From: an uncultured Cytophagaceae bacterium
Lineage (GTDB): Bacteria; Bacteroidota; Bacteroidia; Cytophagales; Microscillaceae
Direction: 5' to 3'
NCBI GenBank assembly: GCA_937899305.1
Contig: CALDJV010000467.1
Coordinates: forward strand, 1 to 10,287
DNA length: 10,287 nt
The notes under the pieces: model-generated
Database searches by the model: none
What the model saw: the letters and a program-made list of their open reading frames with translations, nothing else
What the model was told of the DNA's origin: nothing
Program-made: the position numbers and the translations under genes
Part shown: in pieces, positions 1 through 5,212 of the stretch
How positions within the stretch are numbered: position 1 is the first letter of the stretch
Layout: each line of letters opens with the position of its first letter

Positions 1-133
1 ATGCCGATTTTTTTCCAGGATATACCTAAAAAGTTATGTATGGTTTCGAAAAAACCCAGAAGGATTTTCACATACATTATCCAATATTGTGCCTAAAAAT
101 ACCAACCCATTAAAATTAAATTAAAGCAATACG

Positions 134-753
134 CTATTTCGTATCTGCACTAGGCATAAACGATTGCATAATCTCTCGATAAATTTCACCTAAAATAGGG
201 GTTGAGTTACTAAATATCGTCTTATAAGTTGGTTTTACACACTATTTCTTAGCCTTATATAATGTATCAATTTGACCTAATTCAGGTCTGCATCTACAAT
301 ATTTTATCTATAATAATCAAGCCCTAAGCAATTGTTTACTACCAAAAAAAAGCTCAAACACCAAATTTAAAACTACATTCTATGATTTATCAAAATATTT
401 GTTGGCAACCATTTAGAATACCGGGATCGACACATTTATAAATTTGGATGTTACTACAAAGAATCCAGCCTCTAATTTTTGTTATATCTGCTAAACTTCT
501 AATTTAGGGTTTATCAACCTTTGCCAAAGGCTAAAGATAAATACATCATAGATTGTATTTTATCAAGGATGCCTGAATGGTAGTATGGAAAAAAGATGTG
601 ATTTTTTTTTAGAAAAAAATTTAAGGGACTTCTTTGACTATAAGAAAAATCCTTATCAATAATGAGAATTTTCCCTATTACAGCTGATCGCTTGTGGTGG
701 CTCTTCAAGCTGCTCAATAAGTGGGTAATGATGAGTAAATTTGAGAAAATCAT
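134..753 (-). pseudogene. possible decayed response-regulator receiver gene
   Basis: On the minus strand, 672-550 reads KILIIDKDFSYSQRS and continues through NFFLKKN to a DKIQS end. This has the rhythm of a receiver domain: first beta strand with acidic residues, first helix, second strand. A one-base frame change at about 550 gives YDVFIFSLWQ (550-521), resembling the strand that carries the phospho-acceptor Asp. The same frame later gives LEAGFFVVTSKFIN (475-434), resembling the LEAG..D.(V/L)(T/S)KP end of receivers. It ends in a stop-free tail, TPILGEIYREIMQSFMPSAD and two more residues, with its stop at 134-136. About seven in-frame stops and the frameshift rule out a working product. The resemblance is by eye only; an AT-rich chance similarity is a real alternative. 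Confidence 0.3.
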
Positions 754-940
754 GCTTATGGCAAACCCTTCATTGCAAACTTACTAACATACTTTCCAAA
801 ATTTATTTGCAAAAAATACCTATTTAGACCCGTTTTATTACATGTGTCATGCAATCTCCAAAAGCGACACGAACCTTTAGTTGAAAGCATATTTCCGCCT
901 TCAATATTTCAAGCCCAAAACACCCCTCTGGTACCTCAAA

Positions 941-972
941 TTTGGCGAGTCGAAATTTTCGCCATTACTTTG
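941..972 (+). promoter_or_regulatory. candidate promoter with palindrome in the spacer
   Basis: TTTG at 941-944 is followed, after exactly 20 bases, by TTACTTTG at 965-972. That is one mismatch from the Bacteroidota -7 consensus TAnnTTTG, at a normal spacing. A perfect 6-base inverted repeat (TGGCGA 943-948, TCGCCA 959-964) fills the spacer between the two boxes, as an operator could. If used, it would give the redoxin gene a leader of roughly 220 bases, or drive an unannotated RNA. A weaker alternative nearer the gene is TTG 1111-1113 with TAGTTATC 1132-1139. Confidence 0.3.
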
Positions 973-1202
973 CAAACGTAATCACTAAGCAACAATCACA
1001 AAACAAAAACTCAATGCTTAACCAAGTTGATTCACAGTTTTAGAAACGATTTTAACAGTTTTTTTACATCAAACATTACATTCGTTTCAAATGCTAAGTT
1101 GCAAAGAAAATTGAATTGACTTGAACAGCGTTAGTTATCATTGCTTAAATAAATTACACTTATTTTAAATTATTTTTTCAAGTATCAAAGCCTATTAAAA
1201 TT

Positions 1203-1889
1203 ATGAGATTCACTGTATCTGTTTTCGCACTTGTATGTCTTTTCTTCGTTGCCACACTATCTAGCCACGCATCTAACGGTAAAAAGCCTAGAAAAAGAAA
1301 AAAAGTAAGAACTTATAAACTGAATTCTTCAGTAAAAGACTTTAAATTGATCAATGCTGCTGATGGCAAAATGGTTTCTTTAAATAACCCTGAATATGCT
1401 TCTGCCAAAGGTTTTATTTTGATCTTCCTAAGCAATAGCTGTCCTACTACTCAATTGTACACTGAGCGTTTGATTGCATTGCAAGAAAAATATGCTCACA
1501 AAGGATACCCAGTCATTGCCATCAACCCTTACAACTCGGTATTTCACCCTAAAGAAAGCCTAGAAGCAGCTAGTAAAGTAGTAGCTCGTAAGCAACTTAA
1601 CTTTCCTTACTTGGTAAATGGTCACAAAATAGCTCAGAAGTTTGGTGCCGTAAAAACCCCTCAGGTATTTGTATTGCAGCGAAGTGGTAAGCGTTTAAAA
1701 ATCAGATACACTGGTGCCATTGACAACAAGCCAAGATTGCCAAAATATAACAACACTCGTTACACTGAGCGTGCTGTAAATCAACTCATTGGAGGTCGCA
1801 GAGTACACAGAAAAACAACTCGTCCTTTGGGTACTAGAATTGACTACTACACCCCAGCTAAGTTTGACGATATGACTTCTCGCAAGTAG
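1203..1889 (+). CDS. exported thioredoxin-fold (redoxin/AhpC-TSA-like) protein
   Basis: This 228-residue protein has a thioredoxin fold and is probably periplasmic. Residues 1-23 form a typical Sec signal peptide (hydrophobic core, likely cleavage after SSHA). A very basic stretch at 27-36 (KKPRKRKKVR) follows. The redoxin core runs from about residue 44 to 197: strand FILIFLSNSCPTTQLY with the only cysteine of the mature protein at C80, then YPVIAINPYN, FPYLVNGHKIAQKFG, the cis-proline T152-P153 in KTPQVFVLQ, and YTGAIDNKPR. The pattern matches the thioredoxin-like family whose members carry CPxxxxY early and usually a GC-I motif near the C-terminus. Here that last cysteine is replaced by T211 (PLGTRIDYY). 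With one cysteine it could be a 1-Cys peroxidase-like or non-redox member. It stands alone, convergent with the ABC ATPase gene. The start is the only ATG ahead of the signal peptide. Confidence 0.8.
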   Translation: MRFTVSVFALVCLFFVATLSSHASNGKKPRKRKKVRTYKLNSSVKDFKLINAADGKMVSLNNPEYASAKGFILIFLSNSCPTTQLYTERLIALQEKYAHKGYPVIAINPYNSVFHPKESLEAASKVVARKQLNFPYLVNGHKIAQKFGAVKTPQVFVLQRSGKRLKIRYTGAIDNKPRLPKYNNTRYTERAVNQLIGGRRVHRKTTRPLGTRIDYYTPAKFDDMTSRK

Positions 1890-1972
1890 TCTTAGTTCAG
1901 AAAAGAACAAACGCTCCCCTCTCAGGAGCAAAAAACAGGGAGTCTAGGAACTCTCACAATTTTAAAAGGTGT

Positions 1973-2026
1973 TATGAAGTTGTTTAAAGTTTCATCATCA
2001 AGTATCAAATTTTAAACAACTTCATA
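1973..2026. terminator. long hairpin, probable bidirectional terminator
   Basis: The arms 1973-1988 and 2011-2026 are a perfect 16-base inverted repeat. The stem extends inward through one G-T and three A-T pairs to 1992/2007, leaving a 14-base loop. It lies between two convergent genes, as a shared terminator would. Neither side has a long T-run; on the minus strand a short CCTTTT follows. A weaker 5-base stem (1913-1917 with 1925-1929), followed by six A residues, lies closer to the end of the redoxin gene. The stem is AT-rich, so a role in mRNA 3'-end protection or as a protein-binding palindrome is also possible. Confidence 0.55.
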
Positions 2027-2072
2027 TTAACACAAACCCACTCTTTCTACTATCCGCATCTCAATTGTTGTT

Positions 2073-2780
2073 TCACTGATTCCGATTTTTCATCAACAAT
2101 TCATTGACCACTTCGGTCGTTTGCTCATTCAATAAATCAAACATTTCTTTTTCAAGTTGCGCAAAAGTTGCTTTCTCAAAAGTTTGTCTAATTTGCTTTT
2201 GTTTCAACAAACTGATCTGATCACAAATTGCTACCAATGACTCGAAGATATGAGAAGTGATCAAAATGGTTTTCCCTTGTTGAGCTAGTTTGCGCAAAAT
2301 AATTTGAATCTTACTGTAACTCTCCACATCTACCCCATTATAGGGCTCGTCTAAAATAAGTACCGGCCGATCGAGAGTCAACACTCCCAAAAATGCCAAT
2401 TTTTTCTTCATTCCGGTAGAGTAGTTATCTACCAACTTGTTCAAGGGCAAATCAAACAAACGGTTCCATTGCGCAATATCAAAAGCAGGGTTTTTCATTT
2501 GAAACAAACGAAGGTATTCATAGCCCGTTATTTTATGGTAAAAAAAGTTATGAGTCTCGAGAAATGCGATGTGCTTTTGACTCACTGAACTTCCTTTCCA
2601 GGATATGGTCCCCCCAACACGTGGGATGCTCCCATACAAGGCTTTCAAAAAAGTGGTTTTCCCTGAACCATTGAGTCCTACGATGCCATGAATCTTACCT
2701 GGCAGTAAGGTAAGTGAAAGATTTTCAATTACTTGTACCCCTTTTTGGTGGCTCACGGTGAAGTCTTGAATTGCTAACAT
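2073..2780 (-). CDS. ABC transporter ATP-binding protein
   Basis: This 235-residue nucleotide-binding subunit would hydrolyse ATP at the inner membrane to power a transporter. All core motifs are visible in order: Walker A GLNGSGKT (35-42), a Q-loop region with Glu at about 75 (AFLETHNFFYHKITGYEYL), signature YSTGMKKKLAF (120-130), Walker B VLILDEP (140-146) and the H-loop LITSH (173-177). The STGMKKKL signature and Glu-type Q-loop are typical of ATPases that pair with ABC-2 type exporters. The length is normal for a stand-alone subunit with a short C-terminal extension. No permease gene is directly adjacent; the best candidate is the membrane protein at 4064-5026 on the same strand, with the opposite-facing LRR gene between them. 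The substrate cannot be inferred. Confidence 0.93.
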   Translation of the reverse strand: MLAIQDFTVSHQKGVQVIENLSLTLLPGKIHGIVGLNGSGKTTFLKALYGSIPRVGGTISWKGSSVSQKHIAFLETHNFFYHKITGYEYLRLFQMKNPAFDIAQWNRLFDLPLNKLVDNYSTGMKKKLAFLGVLTLDRPVLILDEPYNGVDVESYSKIQIILRKLAQQGKTILITSHIFESLVAICDQISLLKQKQIRQTFEKATFAQLEKEMFDLLNEQTTEVVNELLMKNRNQ

Positions 2781-2843
2781 TTGCTAAAAAAAATTATTTT
2801 AATATTGCTTATTTTTTAAATCACTTCCTGATTTCAAAAGCCG

Positions 2844-2851
2844 TACTTTTG
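2844..2851 (+). promoter_or_regulatory. -7 box of the LRR gene promoter
   Basis: TACTTTTG is a perfect match to the Bacteroidota -7 consensus TAnnTTTG and lies 53 bases ahead of the LRR gene start. Transcription would begin at about 2857. No clear TTG/TTTG -33 box lies 19-21 bases upstream, so recognition may rest mainly on the -7 element. The 124-base gap is shared with the divergent ABC ATPase gene, for which I see no convincing box. Confidence 0.5.
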
Positions 2852-2858
2852 TATCAAC

Positions 2859-2909
2859 AACACTATGAAAACATAAAGGTCAAAAGACCTGAGTACGTAA
2901 CACTATGAA
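2859..2909 (+). repeat. 11-base direct repeat duplicating the start context
   Basis: AACACTATGAA occurs at 2859-2869 and again at 2899-2909, 40 bases apart. The second copy contains the LRR start codon (2905). The first copy contains an ATG at 2865 that opens a three-codon ORF (ATG AAA ACA TAA, 2865-2876) in another frame. The repeat may be a small duplication scar or a translational decoy. Confidence 0.6.
2877..2890 (+). other. small hairpin in the LRR leader
   Basis: AGGTC and GACCT form a perfect 5-base stem around an AAAA loop, ending 14 bases before the LRR start codon. It sits between the tiny upstream ORF and the gene start, where it could affect ribosome access. The stem is short and may be chance. 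Confidence 0.35.
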
Positions 2910-4005
2910 TGCTATATCAGATACCTCTAAAATCAAAAACTTGCTTTTTTCGCCAGAAGAAAAAAACGTAATATTGGGTGTTTCTCTAGCCAAAAATCAA
3001 GGCTTACTGGAAGAACTCAAACCTGAATTACACAAAACAGTGCATCAGTTTTTATTCTCTGGTAACGAAGATCAAGTATGTCAGGCCTTGTATTTATCCC
3101 GCGCCCTTGACACTTATCCTCAATTTGCTAAACTAATCAACCCTACTATCCAAACCCTTTATAGTTGGTCGGTAGATTTTGATCAACTCAACCAAGAAGA
3201 CAGTGACGACTATTGGGTGGATTTTCTCACTGACAAACAACTCAATGCCTCGTTGATATACCATGCATCAAGGTCGGCAGTTGAGCAAAAGCATTTTCCC
3301 AGGGTTATAAAAAAGTTGACCTTTTTGGAAACCATTGATTTCAGTTGTCATAAAATCACCCATCTCCCATCTTGGATTGGCACCTTCCAGCAATTAAAAG
3401 TGCTGAATTTGTATGCCAACCGTATTGAGGTACTCCCCACCGCACTTACTCGATTACAAAAGTTGGAGGCTTTGCATTTGGCTGCCAATTGCCTGGAAAC
3501 CATTCCTTATTTTTTGACCCAACTCCCTCAACTCAAAACACTGGATGTAGCCGATAATGGCATTCAGTCTATCCCTGCCTGGATTGCGGAGATGGAGGCA
3601 TTGGAAAGTTTGATTTTATACACTTGCTGGGGTTCTTCGCCCGACCTGACCATTCCTGAGGAAATCGGACAAATGAAAAACCTGAAGTTGCTGAACCTCA
3701 TGACGCATACTATAAAATTACCCCAAAGCATTGGAGCCTTGTCTACATTGGAAACATTGAAAATAGGTGGTGGTAAATATCCCAACTCAATTCCAGAAAC
3801 CATTACTCAACTGAAAAACCTTACCCATTTACAGCTAGATGGAGCCTTGCCTGAGTTTATTTTAGACGTTGCGGGAGCCTTTCCCAAACTACAGACCCTT
3901 TCTTTCAAAAATATTGAAGACTACCACCCTACTTCCCAGCAATTGGCCCAAATTAAGGCCAAAGTACCCCAAGATTGTGAGGTCATTTATCATTATAACC
4001 ATTGA
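2905..4005 (+). CDS. leucine-rich-repeat protein
   Basis: This 366-residue protein has no signal peptide or membrane segment, so it is probably cytoplasmic. Residues 1 to about 135 look helical and match no domain I can name. From residue 141 there are eight to nine leucine-rich repeats of the LxxLxLxxNxIxxLPxxIxxL type. The first four are exact 23-residue units beginning at 141, 164, 187 and 210 (for example LKVLNLYANRIEVLP). They are followed by less regular units of 27, 22, 24 and 23 residues starting at 233, 260, 282 and 306. LRR arrays of this kind bind proteins; no catalytic domain is attached. The gene faces opposite to, and lies between, the ABC ATPase and the permease-like gene. It has its own promoter-like box and terminator, which suggests an independent cassette. 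Partner and role are unknown. Confidence 0.9.
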   Translation: MNAISDTSKIKNLLFSPEEKNVILGVSLAKNQGLLEELKPELHKTVHQFLFSGNEDQVCQALYLSRALDTYPQFAKLINPTIQTLYSWSVDFDQLNQEDSDDYWVDFLTDKQLNASLIYHASRSAVEQKHFPRVIKKLTFLETIDFSCHKITHLPSWIGTFQQLKVLNLYANRIEVLPTALTRLQKLEALHLAANCLETIPYFLTQLPQLKTLDVADNGIQSIPAWIAEMEALESLILYTCWGSSPDLTIPEEIGQMKNLKLLNLMTHTIKLPQSIGALSTLETLKIGGGKYPNSIPETITQLKNLTHLQLDGALPEFILDVAGAFPKLQTLSFKNIEDYHPTSQQLAQIKAKVPQDCEVIYHYNH

Positions 4006-4011
4006 CTCATT

Positions 4012-4073
4012 TTGAATGTCGAATACTACATTTCTAATGAGCAGGCCATTCAGTGTTCGTCATTCAATTTTTT
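4012..4073 (+). terminator. probable intrinsic terminator of the LRR gene
   Basis: The arms 4012-4026 and 4053-4067 are complementary at 13 of 15 positions (TTGAATG pairing with CATTCAA at the base). A smaller inner stem pairs AATG 4036-4039 with CATT 4047-4050, and six T residues (4068-4073) follow the outer stem. It starts 7 bases after the LRR stop codon. The right arm and T-run overlap the last codons of the convergent membrane-protein gene, so the terminator sequence is partly coding. Confidence 0.6.
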
Positions 4074-5026
4074 GTATCCATGATGTAATTTTCCATATGA
4101 TGCACTGCCCTTCGGTAATAGCGTATGACCCAGAAAACATTGATGAGAAAACTAAATGGAGGTAAGAAGGTAAATATGATGGCCAACCCCATCAATGTGT
4201 TGTTTTGGGTAAGTCGTTCGCCTGGATCGTAAGCCGCATATTTTGCCAAAACCGCCAATACCAGCCATAAACTCACAATCAGCCCGACAGTGGGTATCAC
4301 AAACCATAGACGAGGATTGAACAACAAAAAACCGCCCCACAAAGGAGCAGTAAATAACCCAAACAGTTTCAATACTTGTTTGATTTTCCATTGGATCAAC
4401 TCTCGAGCTGAGCTGGCCAATACCTCGACCATTTCTTTAGATTCGCAAACGAGGTAAAAAGAAGGAATCATCATTCCCAATAAAAGGCTCACTACCGGAG
4501 CCACGGGAGCATACCAACAAAATAATAGCCCTAAAAACCAAATGGTGAATAAATGGATAAAGCGCTGTCTTATGCCTGCTATCCACTCAAAATGAAGCGA
4601 AGGTAGCCAGTGTTTGGTGTCCCACCAATATTGCCTTTTACCTTTTGATCTCCCCCAAAAGCGAGGCAAGTGGGGCAGTAAGATTACTTGTATGGACAGT
4701 GCCAATGCCCCCCACCAATATTGCTGTTGTAAATATAACCCTATGAAAGCCACCGATAAAATGCCGTATTCTATGGTATAGAGATGGGTATGTCGAATGG
4801 CGATGCTTTTCAAAAAACCGTCATCGGCACGTTGCAAGTGAATGCTCAATAATACAACCCCCCAAAATGCAGCTAAATAGTAGGGGTTGTTCATCCAGAG
4901 TTCTAAAACAAAACGCGGCAAAAATATAACGGTGGTCAGTCCCAAAATCAGTGTTCTTACAAATCCTAATTCTTGCGAATAACGATATGCCTGACGTAAC
5001 CTCAACAAAATGATGAATGAAAGCAT
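4064..5026 (-). CDS. polytopic membrane protein, probable ABC-2 type permease subunit
   Basis: This 320-residue protein has about nine hydrophobic segments, roughly at residues 22-39, 49-65, 82-101, 104-121, 156-174, 175-193, 220-235, 239-263 and 277-303. Between segments 4 and 5 is a long basic loop with WGRSKGKRQYWWDTKHW and a LPSLHFEWIAGIRQRF stretch, which could be the coupling region facing an ATPase. The C-terminal block (AKYAAYDPGERLTQNNTLMG, then FLPPF and VIRYYRRAV) recalls Bacteroidota membrane proteins encoded with ABC ATPases. That is family memory, not a search. The likely partner is the ATPase at 2073-2780 on the same strand. Few residues are polar enough for a catalytic role. 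It could instead be an unrelated integral membrane protein; confidence in coding is high, in function moderate. Confidence 0.8.
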   Translation of the reverse strand: MLSFIILLRLRQAYRYSQELGFVRTLILGLTTVIFLPRFVLELWMNNPYYLAAFWGVVLLSIHLQRADDGFLKSIAIRHTHLYTIEYGILSVAFIGLYLQQQYWWGALALSIQVILLPHLPRFWGRSKGKRQYWWDTKHWLPSLHFEWIAGIRQRFIHLFTIWFLGLLFCWYAPVAPVVSLLLGMMIPSFYLVCESKEMVEVLASSARELIQWKIKQVLKLFGLFTAPLWGGFLLFNPRLWFVIPTVGLIVSLWLVLAVLAKYAAYDPGERLTQNNTLMGLAIIFTFLPPFSFLINVFWVIRYYRRAVHHMENYIMDTKN

Positions 5027-5030
5027 AATA

Positions 5031-5038
5031 CAAATGTA
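5031..5038 (-). promoter_or_regulatory. possible -7 box directly before the membrane-protein gene
   Basis: Read on the minus strand, TACATTTG matches TAnnTTTG perfectly. It ends only four bases before the ATG at 5026, so transcription would start at or just inside the gene and give a leaderless message. No TTG lies at the right distance upstream. It may be chance. Confidence 0.25.
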
Positions 5039-5085
5039 ATCAATGCATTTAAATCTTATGTATTAATCACAATATTTTATTTTAT

Positions 5086-5109
5086 CTATCAGTTTTCGAT
5101 AGTTAACTG
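5086..5109. repeat. overlapping inverted repeats in the divergent promoter region
   Basis: CTATC (5086-5090) pairs with GATAG (5098-5102) around a 7-base spacer. CAGTT (5090-5094) pairs with AACTG (5105-5109), and AGTTAACT (5101-5108) is itself a perfect palindrome. These lie in the 186-base gap between the divergent membrane-protein and TPR-CHAT genes, 35-60 bases upstream of the CHAT promoter candidate, where an operator could sit. Confidence 0.3.
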
Positions 5110-5143
5110 TTGGATCCAAATTCAAGAGTAGCCTATAGATTAA

Positions 5144-5174
5144 TTGTATCCAATGACCTTTTTGTTTACTTTTA
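5144..5174 (+). promoter_or_regulatory. promoter candidate for the TPR-CHAT gene
   Basis: TTG at 5144-5146 and TACTTTTA at 5167-5174 are separated by 20 bases. The second box differs from TAnnTTTG only in its last base. Transcription would start at about 5181, giving a leader of about 30 bases before the ATG at 5213. A rival box, TTAGTTTG at 5177-5184, has no matching upstream element. Confidence 0.45.
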
Positions 5175-5212
5175 AGTTAGTTTGACTTTATAAAACCTAC
5201 TTGATAAGACTT

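Larger units (their letters stand above)
1..1202. other. gene-poor AT-rich region upstream of the redoxin gene
   Basis: No intact gene, tRNA or rRNA is recognisable here. The sequence is AT-rich, with many short homopolymer runs and frequent stops in all frames. Three things stand out. The minus strand between about 134 and 753 has patches that read like a decayed protein gene (separate entry). A 47-codon stop-free minus-strand frame at 824-964 has no start codon near its beginning and is followed by a stop, so it is not called as a gene. A promoter-like arrangement lies at 941-972 on the plus strand. The last 200 bases before 1203 are probably leader or promoter DNA of the redoxin gene. Confidence 0.6.

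Noticed and set aside
514..753. 79-codon minus-strand ORF as an intact gene
   Set aside because: It has no promoter or homologous full-length domain. Its receiver-like pattern breaks off at about 550 and continues in another frame, so it is better read as part of a possible pseudogene.
1..1202. Insertion sequence or tRNA in the gene-free stretch
   Set aside because: No terminal inverted repeats, transposase motif or cloverleaf could be found by eye.
1695..1931. 78-codon minus-strand ORF over the end of the redoxin gene
   Set aside because: It overlaps a well-supported coding region in antisense and has no motif.
5201..5212. TTG at 5201 as the start of the TPR-CHAT gene
   Set aside because: The ATG at 5213 is in frame and opens directly on a standard signal peptide; the TTG would add only four residues ahead of it.
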